Program-made: the position numbers and the translations under genes
Notes under the pieces: generated by a model
The model's database searches: none
Told to the model about the DNA's origin: nothing
What the model saw: only the letters and a program-made list of their open reading frames with translations
Shown: piece after piece, positions 17,953-26,247 of the stretch
Layout of the letters: each line of letters opens with the position of its first letter
Position numbering within the stretch: the stretch's first letter is position 1
Assembly (NCBI RefSeq): GCF_016342275.1
Contig: NZ_JAEIOT010000007.1
Span: 62,001-126,000, forward strand
DNA from: Corynebacterium marambiense
GTDB taxonomy: Bacteria; Actinomycetota; Actinomycetes; Mycobacteriales; Mycobacteriaceae
DNA length: 64,000 nt
Direction of reading: 5' to 3'

Positions 17953-19242
17953 CTACCGCAGAGCGGACAGCAACCACGCGATGTTGCGGGGCAAACGGAG
18001 GTAATAGGGGAGGAAGTGATTCAGAGTCGTCAGCCCTGGGACCCGGGGCATCATGGATTCCCGGTAGGAGATGTCTCCCCCCACCGCGGTCCACCGGCGG
18101 GCCACTTCCCGTACCTGGCCAACCGGTATGACGTCATCGTTCGCCGACCCCCACAGCAGGACCGGACACGAGGGCCCTGCGCTCCCGAGCAGCTGCCGGC
18201 GCAGTGCACGTCGGACGACGGGCAAACTCTCCGCCAGATCGACGAGGGACCTGCCCGAGACCGTCCACCGCCGCGTCGACGTCCACGCGGAGGTGACGAT
18301 GCTCCCCCCGGCGCAGGTCGCCGTGTTCGCCCGGATCTGGGCCCGACCGTGATCGTTGAACAGCGGCCACAACGTCCGGCGGAGCTCATCCGAGCTGACC
18401 ATCAGTCCCGCAATCGCGTAGGCGAGCGCCCCGGTGATCAGACCACCGTCGACATGGCCCAGCACCGCGCCGAGATCCGACGGTGGAGCACCAATGACCG
18501 CGGCCCGCGGAACGACGTCGGGGGCGTAACCGGGGTTCTCTGCCAGCCAACCGGCCGCACCACCCCCCTGGGAGAAACCCCACAGCCCCACAGGCGCTCG
18601 TGGTGACACCCCGAGAGCGACCGCGGCCCGCACCGCGTCGGCGAGGGCCTGACCGCCGGCGATGTTGTCCCCGTAGAACTGGACACCGGTCGCCTCGTCC
18701 CGGGGATAGTCGATGAACACGACATGAAACCCTGATGCCACCAGCGCGAGAATGACCGGTAGTTCATAGGCGATGATGCAGTCCACGGGCGGTCGCAGGA
18801 ACAGGTTGAGGCCGACCGTGCAGCTCACCGACGGATCGCAGTGCCGCGCCACGCCCTGCGTTGATGGGGCGAACGCGATGAGTGGACGGGGCCTCGCATG
18901 ATCAGCGGTGAGCCGTCGGGATCGCAGCAGAACCCCCGTAGCGGGGATCAACCGACCGGAAGAGTCCCGGGTGGCGTAGCAGAATGCGGTCGCCGTCGCG
19001 GGATTGAGGCGACTACCGGCCCCGAGCACCTGCACCGGTTCCGCGGACAGGACCGCGCCGGGTTCGGCGTCAGCCACCGGCCCCCGGAACTGCCCGCGTT
19101 CCGGGTAGCGGATGGCCGCCCGTTCACCGCTCAGCCACCGGGCGATCTGGCTCCTCAGCACATCGACCGTCACCGGAATGACGGTGCGGAGCAGCACAGA
19201 TGCCACGGTGAGCAGGCTGGGGGGCCGAAATCGGTGGACCAT
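17953..19242 (-). CDS. Secretory-lipase-like alpha/beta hydrolase
   Basis: This 429-residue protein has the alpha/beta-hydrolase nucleophile elbow GFSQGG (within GLWGFSQGGGAAGW) and late segments carrying the likely acid (SANDDVIPV) and base (TLNHFLPYY), an arrangement typical of the LIP secretory lipase family. The N-terminus is hydrophobic (PPSLLTVASVLLRTVIPVTVDVL) and could be a signal or membrane anchor. The ATG at 19242 is preferred to upstream frame extensions because AAGGTGGGG precedes it. Substrates are probably long-chain esters or triacylglycerol. It is divergent from cobG. Its place between cob genes does not suggest a cobalamin role. Confidence 0.82.
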   Translation of the reverse strand: MVHRFRPPSLLTVASVLLRTVIPVTVDVLRSQIARWLSGERAAIRYPERGQFRGPVADAEPGAVLSAEPVQVLGAGSRLNPATATAFCYATRDSSGRLIPATGVLLRSRRLTADHARPRPLIAFAPSTQGVARHCDPSVSCTVGLNLFLRPPVDCIIAYELPVILALVASGFHVVFIDYPRDEATGVQFYGDNIAGGQALADAVRAAVALGVSPRAPVGLWGFSQGGGAAGWLAENPGYAPDVVPRAAVIGAPPSDLGAVLGHVDGGLITGALAYAIAGLMVSSDELRRTLWPLFNDHGRAQIRANTATCAGGSIVTSAWTSTRRWTVSGRSLVDLAESLPVVRRALRRQLLGSAGPSCPVLLWGSANDDVIPVGQVREVARRWTAVGGDISYRESMMPRVPGLTTLNHFLPYYLRLPRNIAWLLSALR

Positions 19243-19367
19243 GCCCCCCACCTTAACGACGCGCACGGCTCCGGTTGTTCCCCATCCCCTCAGCTCCCGC
19301 ATGTGGCGGCGGAACATCGCCGCACCGGAGCCCGCCCCCGGACTACCCGGGTCCTAGACTGGTGACC

Positions 19368-20579
19368 ATGAGCGTGGAATCCAGGGAATCATCAGCCACC
19401 GAACACACGGTGGAGAACTCCCGCGGTCTCGGCGACCGTGACCGCCCCGATGCCTGCCCGGGTGCGGTACACATGCACCGCGCCGCGGATGGCCAGATCG
19501 GGCGGATCCGGGTTCCGGGGGGATACATGGAACCCGGTATCTGGGAGACCCTCGCGGATCTCTCCGACAGCTACGGGGACGGTGCGATCCACCTGACTAC
19601 CCGCGGCAACCTCCAGATCCGGGGGATATCCGAGACGAATGCCGCAGACTTCACCGGGGCCGTCGACGCGGCGGGCCTGCTGCCGAGTATCACGCACGAC
19701 CGGATCCGCAACATCATCGCGGCGCCCCTCTCCCCCGAGCTCGTACCGCTCGTCAGGGAGCTCGACCGGTTACTGCTGGACGATCCGACCACGGCACGGT
19801 TGTCCGGACGTACGTTGTTCGGCATCGACGACGGTAGCGGCATGATCGCCGCACGCCGTCCCGACATCGGCGTGCTCCCCGACGACGGGCTCCACCACCT
19901 GATTCTCGGCGGCTGCTCTGTCGATGCCGCCACGAAACCCGGTGACACCGCCCGGGCACTGGCCCGGGCGGCCGCCCTGTGGGCCGCCCGCCGTGGGAAG
20001 TCCTGGCGTATCGATGAACAACCCGGTGCCGCATCCGGCATCGTCGCGAACCTCACCGGTTCGGGCCTCGCCCGGACGGTCCCTGCGCCGTCCGTCCCCG
20101 TGGAGACACCCGATCCGCCGATCGGCTGGATCGACCGCCCGGACGGGACCGTCAGCCTGGCCGCCGGACTGAGATTCGGCGCACTGGACACGACTCTCGC
20201 CCGGATGATCGCGACCATCGGTCGGCCGACCCAGGTCACCTGCTGGCGCTCTGTGATCATCGAGGGGCTGGATACCGCGTCCGCGGAGGTCGTGGTGAAG
20301 GTACTAGCCCCCATGGGGCTCATCTTCGATGCGGACTCCCCGTGGCTCGAGGTCTCCGCCTGTACCGGGTCCACCGGATGCGACAAATCCGCGTCCGACA
20401 CGCGGGCCGATGCGGTGTCCGCCGTCCGGGAACACCGCGTCCCCGCCGCCCCCGGGGACCACGTCCACTTCTCCGGATGCGAGCGCCGCTGCGGTCACCC
20501 CGTGGAGGGGCCGTACACGGACTATCTCGCGGTCGGTGAGGGTGAATACGAGGTCGGACGCAGGAGCGGAAAGAGCTGA
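19368..20579 (+). CDS. cobG: Precorrin-3B synthase CobG
   Basis: CobG is a sirohaem/nitrite reductase-type enzyme that uses oxygen to convert precorrin-3A to precorrin-3B, the signature step of the aerobic pathway. The 403-residue protein has the ferredoxin-like half-domain segment IHLTTRGNLQIRGI and the Fe-S/sirohaem ligand motifs CTGSTGC and CERRCGHP near its C-terminus. The ATG at 19368 is chosen; a TAGACT hexamer ends seven bases before it, so the mRNA may be leaderless. The upstream part of the open frame (19275 onward) overlaps the lipase promoter region. It begins cobG-cobH-cobIJ. Confidence 0.93.
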   Translation: MSVESRESSATEHTVENSRGLGDRDRPDACPGAVHMHRAADGQIGRIRVPGGYMEPGIWETLADLSDSYGDGAIHLTTRGNLQIRGISETNAADFTGAVDAAGLLPSITHDRIRNIIAAPLSPELVPLVRELDRLLLDDPTTARLSGRTLFGIDDGSGMIAARRPDIGVLPDDGLHHLILGGCSVDAATKPGDTARALARAAALWAARRGKSWRIDEQPGAASGIVANLTGSGLARTVPAPSVPVETPDPPIGWIDRPDGTVSLAAGLRFGALDTTLARMIATIGRPTQVTCWRSVIIEGLDTASAEVVVKVLAPMGLIFDADSPWLEVSACTGSTGCDKSASDTRADAVSAVREHRVPAAPGDHVHFSGCERRCGHPVEGPYTDYLAVGEGEYEVGRRSGKS

Positions 20580-20605
20580 CATCCCGGAACGTAGAATGAG
20601 ACACC

Positions 20606-21250
20606 ATGCACGAGTACATCACCGACGGCGCGGAGATCTACCGCCGTTCCTTCGCCACCATCCGTAGCGAGGCCGACCTCTCGGCCTTCGACCACCAGCA
20701 GGCCACGGTGGCGGTCCGGATGATCCACGCCGCCGGTGAGGTTGATCTCGCGGGCGACATCGCCCTGTCCGCCGATCTCGTCCCCGCCGCGCGCCAGGCA
20801 CTGCAGTCTGGTGCCCCCGTCCTCACGGATGTCCAGATGGTCGCCTCGGGCGTGACGAGACGTCGGCTCCCGGCGGACAACGAGGTCATCTGTTTGCTGG
20901 GGGACCCGCGGGTCGCCGATCTGGCCGGGGAACTCGGGACCACCCGCACGGCGGCGGCCGTGGAGCTGTGGCGCCCCGTCCTCGACGGCGCCGTCGTTGC
21001 CATCGGAAATGCCCCCACTGCACTGTTCCACCTACTCAAGCTCCTCGCCGCCGAGCCGGAGCTCCCCCGCCCGGCAGCCGTTCTCGGCATCCCCGTAGGG
21101 TTCATCGGAGCCGCCGAATCCAAGCAGGCACTCGCGGATGACGCCATTTCCCTCGGGATGGAGTACCTCACGGTGCACGGGCGCCGGGGCGGATCCGCCG
21201 TCACCTGCGCGGCGGTCAACGCACTCGCCGAACCCCGGGAGATCCTGTAA
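20606..21250 (+). CDS. cobH: Precorrin-8X methylmutase CobH
   Basis: CobH moves a methyl group from C11 to C12 of precorrin-8X, giving hydrogenobyrinic acid. The 214-residue product has the family pattern, with RMIHAAGEVD containing the catalytic histidine (residue 41), DVQMVASG, IGNAPTALF and the glycine-rich PVGFIGAAESK. It begins 26 bases after cobG. TAGAAT lies eight bases before its ATG, so it may also have its own promoter giving a leaderless transcript. The stop codon abuts the cobIJ start. Confidence 0.94.
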   Translation: MHEYITDGAEIYRRSFATIRSEADLSAFDHQQATVAVRMIHAAGEVDLAGDIALSADLVPAARQALQSGAPVLTDVQMVASGVTRRRLPADNEVICLLGDPRVADLAGELGTTRTAAAVELWRPVLDGAVVAIGNAPTALFHLLKLLAAEPELPRPAAVLGIPVGFIGAAESKQALADDAISLGMEYLTVHGRRGGSAVTCAAVNALAEPREIL

Positions 21251-22774
21251 ATGGCCGCCAACGGAGGGTCCCTCACCGGTGTCGGCGTCGGCCCGGGCGA
21301 TCCGGATTTGCTCACGGTCGCCGCGACCCGCGCGATCGGATCCGCCGACGTCGTGGTGTATCACGCGAAACCGGGAGGTGCGTCCGCCGCCCGTGCGGCC
21401 GCTGAGCCGTACATGCACGATGGGCAGATACATGAGCTGCTCTCTTATCCCGTCACCACCGGAAACACAACCCATCCTGGCGGGTATACCGGGGCGCTGG
21501 CGGAGTTTTATGTCGAGGCTGCGCAGCGCCTCGCCGTACACCTCGACGCGGGCCGTGACGTGGTCGTGCTCGCGCTCGGTGACCCGATGCTCTACAGCTC
21601 CTACCAGCATCTGCACCGGGTTCTTGCCGATCATCCCGGTACCCGTCGCGCCCGGATCATCCCGGGGGTCACCTCGATCACCGCAGCCGCGGACGTCCTC
21701 GCCCGCCCGCTAGCGGAGGACGACGAGATACTCACCATCCTCCCAGGGACCCTCGATGAGGGCGAACTGTCGAGGCGTCTCCGGGACACCGACACAGCCG
21801 TGGTGATGAAACTCGGGAGAACCTGGCCCAAGGTCCGTCGGGCACTCGACCGCGCCGGGGTCCTCGACCGGACGTACGTCGTCTCCCGGATCGGGATGGA
21901 GGGGCAGAATGCCCTCCCCGCCGCCGAGGTGACCGAGGTTCCGTACTTCGCAGTCGCCGTCGTGCCCTCCCACCGGGAAGGCGTTTGTGCGGCCGCGGCA
22001 CCGGACTCCCCCGCGGCAGATGTAACGCGGGGGGAGGGTGAGGTGGTTGTTGTCGGACTGGGACCGGGTGACGCCGGGTGGACTACCCCCGAGGTCTCCC
22101 GCGAGCTCCAGCTCGCGGGAGACCTCGTCGGCTACTCCACCTACATCAACCGTGTCCCGGAACGTCCCGGACAGCGCCGCCACCTGTCCGACAACAAGGT
22201 CGAGGCGGAACGCGCGGCAATGGCCCTCGATCTCGCGGCCAGGGGGCGGCGGGTCGCCGTCGTCAGTTCCGGTGACCCCGGTGTGTTCGCCATGGCGGCC
22301 GCCGTCCTCGAGACCGCCGACGATGACGCATGGCGGGACGTCTCCGTCCGGGTGGTCCCGGGAATGACCGCGGCGCAGGCGGTGTCCTCCCGGGTGGGGG
22401 CGCCGCTGGGTCACGATTTCGGTATGATCTCACTGTCCGACCGGTTGAAATCGTGGGACGTCATCGCCCGCCGAATACACGCGCTCGCCGGAGCCGACAT
22501 GGCTTTCGCCGTCTACAACCCCGCTTCGAGAACCAGGAGGCGCCAAGTGGCGGAGCTGCGGGACATTGTGTTGGAGCATCAGGACCCGGATACCCCGGTG
22601 ATCGTTGCCCGGGCGGTCGGTTCCGACCAGGAGAGCGTCACGGTGACCACCCTCGCAGGCTTTGATCCGGAGGTGGTCGACATGCGGACAATGCTCATCA
22701 TCGGCGCGTCGACGACCAGGGTTTATCAAGGGCCGAACGGTCCGCGGGTGTTCACTTCGCGGCGCTATGGTTAA
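21251..22774 (+). CDS. cobIJ: Fused precorrin-2 C20-methyltransferase / precorrin-3B C17-methyltransferase
   Basis: Two SAM-dependent tetrapyrrole methylases are joined in one 507-residue protein. Residues 1-245 are CobI (GVGVGPGDPDLLT, LGDPMLYSS, IPGVTSITAAA) and residues 263-507 are CobJ (VVGLGPGDAGWTTPE, SSGDPGVFAMA, VPGMTAAQAVSSRVGAPLGHDF). They add methyl groups at C20 before and C17 after the CobG reaction. CobIJ fusions are known in actinobacteria, including mycobacteria. The ATG follows the cobH TAA directly. Confidence 0.94.
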   Translation: MAANGGSLTGVGVGPGDPDLLTVAATRAIGSADVVVYHAKPGGASAARAAAEPYMHDGQIHELLSYPVTTGNTTHPGGYTGALAEFYVEAAQRLAVHLDAGRDVVVLALGDPMLYSSYQHLHRVLADHPGTRRARIIPGVTSITAAADVLARPLAEDDEILTILPGTLDEGELSRRLRDTDTAVVMKLGRTWPKVRRALDRAGVLDRTYVVSRIGMEGQNALPAAEVTEVPYFAVAVVPSHREGVCAAAAPDSPAADVTRGEGEVVVVGLGPGDAGWTTPEVSRELQLAGDLVGYSTYINRVPERPGQRRHLSDNKVEAERAAMALDLAARGRRVAVVSSGDPGVFAMAAAVLETADDDAWRDVSVRVVPGMTAAQAVSSRVGAPLGHDFGMISLSDRLKSWDVIARRIHALAGADMAFAVYNPASRTRRRQVAELRDIVLEHQDPDTPVIVARAVGSDQESVTVTTLAGFDPEVVDMRTMLIIGASTTRVYQGPNGPRVFTSRRYG

Positions 22775-22870
22775 GATGTCATAAACCTTCGGTCACGATG
22801 CGGTGTCGCCCACGGAGTGTTACGGGTCCGCGTCGTCGCCTTTTCCCTTAATCCAAGGAGATTCACCCTG

Positions 22871-23227
22871 ATGCGGAACCCCACCCACCGACTTTGCCGT
22901 GCAGCGCTCTCCGGCGCTGTCCTCCTCGCTCTCACCACCGGAGCCGTCGCCCCCGCCACCGCGGAAACTCCGGCCGATACGCCGGCCACCGCACAGGCTG
23001 TCGAGGTCGCGAAGAAGTCGGGCACAGGCTCATCCGACCTCGGTTCCGTCGCCAAGAACAGCTTCTCCTCGCAGCTTGGTGCTGACGATCTCCAGAAGTG
23101 GTATAACGGCTCTCCCGGTTGGGCGCGGGTGCTGCTCTCCATCGTCACCGTCGCCCTTGCTCTCGATGCGCTGGGCATCCTGATTGGCCCGCTGCGTTCC
23201 ATGCTGTTCAACATTCTCCCGAGGTAG
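22871..23227 (+). CDS. Small secreted protein with C-terminal membrane helix
   Basis: The 118-residue product has a signal peptide (LCRAALSGAVLLALTTGAVAPATA, cleavage likely near residue 30), a short polar region rich in Ala, Ser and Lys, and a C-terminal hydrophobic helix (ARVLLSIVTVALALDALGILIG) ending in a short basic tail. AAGGAG lies ten bases before the ATG at 22871. The layout recalls corynebacterial cell-envelope proteins with a C-terminal hydrophobic anchor and is broadly similar to the C-termini of the two large surface proteins in this window. No family was recognised. A strong inverted repeat follows the gene. Confidence 0.7.
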   Translation: MRNPTHRLCRAALSGAVLLALTTGAVAPATAETPADTPATAQAVEVAKKSGTGSSDLGSVAKNSFSSQLGADDLQKWYNGSPGWARVLLSIVTVALALDALGILIGPLRSMLFNILPR

Positions 23228-23248
23228 TCACCCCGCGAACCCTGTCTT

Positions 23249-23284
23249 GGCCCCGATCCAACGTTGCACCGTTGGCTCGGGGCC
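23249..23284 (+). terminator. Terminator-like hairpin after the small secreted protein
   Basis: GGCCCCGATCCAACG at 23249-23263 pairs with 23270-23284 with one mismatch and a 6-base loop. It lies 22 bases after the stop codon. No T-run follows, but the stem is very stable. Confidence 0.55.
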
Positions 23285-23344
23285 GCACTCGTTCCCGGGA
23301 CCATCGTGGCCGGGCCGGGCCGGGTAATGTTCGGTCAAACGCTT

Positions 23345-23369
23345 GACTAGATAAAAAACATATCTAGTC
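23345..23369. promoter_or_regulatory. Inverted repeat, putative PadR operator
   Basis: GACTAGATA (23345-23353) and its exact complement TATCTAGTC (23361-23369) flank a 7-base A-rich spacer. A TTGACT hexamer (23343-23348) overlaps the left arm and could be a -35 element. The repeat is 47 bases upstream of a two-gene unit that ends with a PadR regulator, so autoregulation is a natural inference. Confidence 0.6.
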
Positions 23370-23416
23370 TGGACGGTGACAGTTCATTCGACGAGCAACA
23401 AGGAGAACCCGCGCAC

Positions 23417-24415
23417 ATGTGCAATGGTCTGATCACCGCCCAATCCGACTGGGTGACCGAATACCGCTTCCATCTCGCTGTGAGCGGCAGGCTCGACGGC
23501 GAAGCGCTCTCCAGGGAGACCGACACCATGCGCGACGCCATGATCCGTGCCGCCGTCGATCCCGACGATGAGGAGTGGTCGACACCACGCGAGGCGGCGC
23601 GGGAGACCGTCGCCACCTACCCCTACGCGCCCGAAACCGCGGCACTGACGTTCCGGAACCTGCTGTCGGGCGTGCTCATGCAGGCCGGATTCACGGTCCT
23701 CATCGCCTCGTTCTGGCTGTTCACCACTGGATGGACCTTCACACTCAGCACCAGGATGATTGTGTTCGCCCTCGGATTCACCGTCAGCCTCACGGCGCTT
23801 CACCTCGCACTCCTCAGCCATGGCAGCGGACGGTCCATCGGCTTTTGGGGTGGTGCTGTCGGAACCGTCGTTGGAATCCTCACGACCGGCGTGACGGCGG
23901 TCGTGACAGATCCAGCACCGATTATCGATCTGCCGTCCGTTTTCGTTCCGGCCATCGGTCTCGGACTCGTCGCTCTGAGCTGGTGGATCACCCCGGACGA
24001 CGGCATCGTCCCCGACCACCAGCGGGACACCTGTGACGATCCCGGACAGTGGGTGTCTCGGTACGGCACATTGCTGCGTAGTAACTACGGGTACAGCCCC
24101 TCCCGCGCAGAGCAGGAGGCCCGCCAGCTCGCTGACCACTCGCTGTCTCGGGGAGTCACCCCGCAGGAGGAGTTCGGATCCCCGACCATCGCCGCGGCCC
24201 GTACCGGAGGAGAGGATAGATCACTGCGGAGCCGCAGCCGGTGGCGGCTTCTCCAGTACGCGTTCATGACCCTGGTGGCCGTCAGCGTGATGCGGAGCGG
24301 AGAGACGTTCCCTATCGTGATGGGAGTGATTCTCTTCGCCGGCATCGCCCTGACGATCCCGAAACTCTGGGTGGACGCGGGTCTGCCCACGCTCCGGGGA
24401 GGAGACGATGGGTGA
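23417..24415 (+). CDS. Polytopic membrane protein, PadR-linked (HAAS-like segments)
   Basis: The 332-residue protein has an N-terminal soluble segment (about residues 1-78) rich in charged residues, four hydrophobic helices (about 80-195), a second soluble segment (about 205-275) and two terminal helices. Both soluble segments (for example STPREAARETVATYPYAPE and SPSRAEQEARQLADHSLSRG) resemble the HAAS-type helical modules found in membrane proteins encoded beside PadR regulators; this comparison is by eye. AAGGAG precedes the ATG by 11 bases. It overlaps the PadR gene by eight bases. The function is unknown; sensing or partnership with the regulator is possible. Confidence 0.7.
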   Translation: MCNGLITAQSDWVTEYRFHLAVSGRLDGEALSRETDTMRDAMIRAAVDPDDEEWSTPREAARETVATYPYAPETAALTFRNLLSGVLMQAGFTVLIASFWLFTTGWTFTLSTRMIVFALGFTVSLTALHLALLSHGSGRSIGFWGGAVGTVVGILTTGVTAVVTDPAPIIDLPSVFVPAIGLGLVALSWWITPDDGIVPDHQRDTCDDPGQWVSRYGTLLRSNYGYSPSRAEQEARQLADHSLSRGVTPQEEFGSPTIAAARTGGEDRSLRSRSRWRLLQYAFMTLVAVSVMRSGETFPIVMGVILFAGIALTIPKLWVDAGLPTLRGGDDG

Positions 24416-24752
24416 CCGTTCCGACCGGGAATTCGCCGCCTGGCAGCGTGTGACGCTGCCCCTGCTGCTGCTCGGTGAGATGGAGGTCGCGCCCGGGCAC
24501 GGCTACGGACTGGCCGAGCGACTCGTGGAACGGGGACTGAACCCGGTCAAGGGTGCGGCCCTCTATCCGGTCCTCAACCGGCTCGAGGACGACGGCCTGG
24601 CCACGTCAACGTGGGAGCCCGGTGAGAGCGGCCCCGGCAGGAAGGTCTACCATCTTTCCCCCGCCGGGGCCGAGCAGCTGGCGCAGTCCCGCAGGCGGTT
24701 CACCGAGTTCGCGGCGATCGTGGGCGGCTACGGACAGCTCACCGCACCCTAG
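24408..24752 (+). CDS. PadR family transcriptional regulator
   Basis: The 114-residue winged-helix protein has the PadR pattern: LPLLLLGEMEVAPGHGYGLAERLVERGL, then PVKGAALYPVLNRLEDDGLATSTWEPGESGPGRKVYHLSPAGAEQLA, which covers the recognition helix and wing, and a short C-terminal helix for dimerisation. PadR proteins repress neighbouring genes and release on ligand or signal. It is translationally coupled to the membrane protein gene and probably binds the inverted repeat at 23345-23369. Its stop codon overlaps that of cobK on the opposite strand within CTAG. Confidence 0.88.
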   Translation: MGDRSDREFAAWQRVTLPLLLLGEMEVAPGHGYGLAERLVERGLNPVKGAALYPVLNRLEDDGLATSTWEPGESGPGRKVYHLSPAGAEQLAQSRRRFTEFAAIVGGYGQLTAP

Positions 24753-25486
24753 AGCTCCATCGCGGCGTTGAAGGCCGCCTCCGCGGTGTGCACCACGGTG
24801 ATCCGCCCGCCGCCTGGCAGGTGTGGGCGGCGCAGCATCACCACGTGGATCCCCAGTTCGCGTGCTGCGTCGAGCTTCGGTCGCGTGTGCTCGCCACCGG
24901 AGTTCTTGGTGACGACACAGTCGATCTGATTGTCCCGCATGAGTTTCTTCTCACCTGCGACGGTGAACGGTCCGCGGTCGAGGAGCACCCGGTGCCGGGC
25001 GGGAAGCGGGGTATCAGGTTCGTCCACGCAGCGGATGACGTAGAGGTTGAGATCGTCGTGGGCGAAGGATGCCAGCTGCTGCCGGCCGATGGTGAGCAGG
25101 ATGTGGTGGTAATCGCGCTCCGTGATCCGCGCGGCCTCCTCCATCGTGTCGACCATCCGCCACTTGTCCCGTGCGACCGGCTCCCATGCGGGTCGGTGCA
25201 GCGCGATCAGGGGAACACCGGTGGCCCGGGTGGCCTCCGCCGCGGAGATCGATATCCGTTCGGCGAAGGGATGGGTGGCATCGACGACGACCTCCACACC
25301 CTGGTCGATCAGCCAGCGGGCGAGGCCTGCAGGCCCACCGAACCCCCCGATGCGGACCTCCCCCACCGGCAGCCGTGGGCTGGCCACCCGGCCCGCGAGT
25401 GAGCTGGTCACGAGCCATCCACGGGCGGACATCAGAGCGGCCAGTTCCCGCCCCTCCGAGGTTCCGCCGAGAATCAGTGCACGCAC
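24749..25486 (-). CDS. cobK: Precorrin-6A reductase CobK
   Basis: CobK reduces precorrin-6A to dihydro-precorrin-6 (precorrin-6B) with NADPH. The 245-residue protein has the N-terminal nucleotide motif ILGGTSEGRELA, the conserved DATHPFAERIS near residue 70, LLTIGRQQL and VVTKNSGGEHTRPKLDAARELG. It overlaps cobM by 13 bases and ends the minus-strand cobL-cobM-cobK operon. Confidence 0.94.
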   Translation of the reverse strand: MRALILGGTSEGRELAALMSARGWLVTSSLAGRVASPRLPVGEVRIGGFGGPAGLARWLIDQGVEVVVDATHPFAERISISAAEATRATGVPLIALHRPAWEPVARDKWRMVDTMEEAARITERDYHHILLTIGRQQLASFAHDDLNLYVIRCVDEPDTPLPARHRVLLDRGPFTVAGEKKLMRDNQIDCVVTKNSGGEHTRPKLDAARELGIHVVMLRRPHLPGGGRITVVHTAEAAFNAAMEL

Positions 25487-26247
25487 GGTATCGTCCGTCC
25501 TTCCGCGTCACGTGGCCGGTCATCGGAGTAGAGGTAGCTGTCGGGGAAACCCTCCGCCCCGAGTACCTCACCGACGACGATCACGGCGGTCCGGCTGATC
25601 CCGGCCTCCTTCACCGCCCCGGCGATGTCACCCAGCCGACCACGCACGATCTGCTCCTCCGGGCGGCTGGCATAGGCGACGACGGCGACGGGGCAGTCCG
25701 CCCCGTAGCTCGGGGTGAGTTCGTCGACGACGCGGTCGATGTCGTGTGCCGCGAGATGGATGCACAACGTGGCGTGCGACGCACCCAGGGTGGCGAGGTC
25801 CTCGCCCTCGGGCATCGCGGAGGCACGTCCGCTGACTCGGGTGAGGATCACGGTCTGGCCGACCGTGGGGACCGTGAGTTCGTGTCCGAGTGCCGCCGCC
25901 GCGGCCGCGAAGGACGGGACCCCCGGGACGATCTCGTAGTCGATACCGGCGGCGGTCAGGCGGCGGGCCTGCTCGGCGAGAGCCGAGTACACCGACGGAT
26001 CCCCGGAGTGGAGCCGGGCGACGTCGAGACCGCTTGCGTCGGCCCGCCGGATCACGGACATGATCTCGTCCAGCGGCATCCGGGCGGTGTTGATCACCTC
26101 GGAGCCATCGGGGCAGTGCTCGAGGACCTCCTCGGGAACGATGCTGCCCGCGTACAGGCAGACCCCGCACGAACGGATCAGGCGGTCCGCCCGGAGGGTG
26201 AGGAGATCGGCGGCACCGGGGCCGGCGCCGATGAAGTAGACGGTCAT
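25474..26247 (-). CDS. cobM: Precorrin-4 C11-methyltransferase CobM
   Basis: The 257-residue SAM-dependent tetrapyrrole methylase has YFIGAGPGAADLLTLRA at the N-terminus, LHSGDPSVYSA, the VPGVPSFAAAAAALG loop and CIHLAAHDID, the pattern of CobM/CbiF. It methylates precorrin-4 at C11 to give precorrin-5. It overlaps cobL by four bases (ATGA) and cobK by 13, so the three are translationally coupled. Confidence 0.95.
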   Translation of the reverse strand: MTVYFIGAGPGAADLLTLRADRLIRSCGVCLYAGSIVPEEVLEHCPDGSEVINTARMPLDEIMSVIRRADASGLDVARLHSGDPSVYSALAEQARRLTAAGIDYEIVPGVPSFAAAAAALGHELTVPTVGQTVILTRVSGRASAMPEGEDLATLGASHATLCIHLAAHDIDRVVDELTPSYGADCPVAVVAYASRPEEQIVRGRLGDIAGAVKEAGISRTAVIVVGEVLGAEGFPDSYLYSDDRPRDAEGRTIPCVH

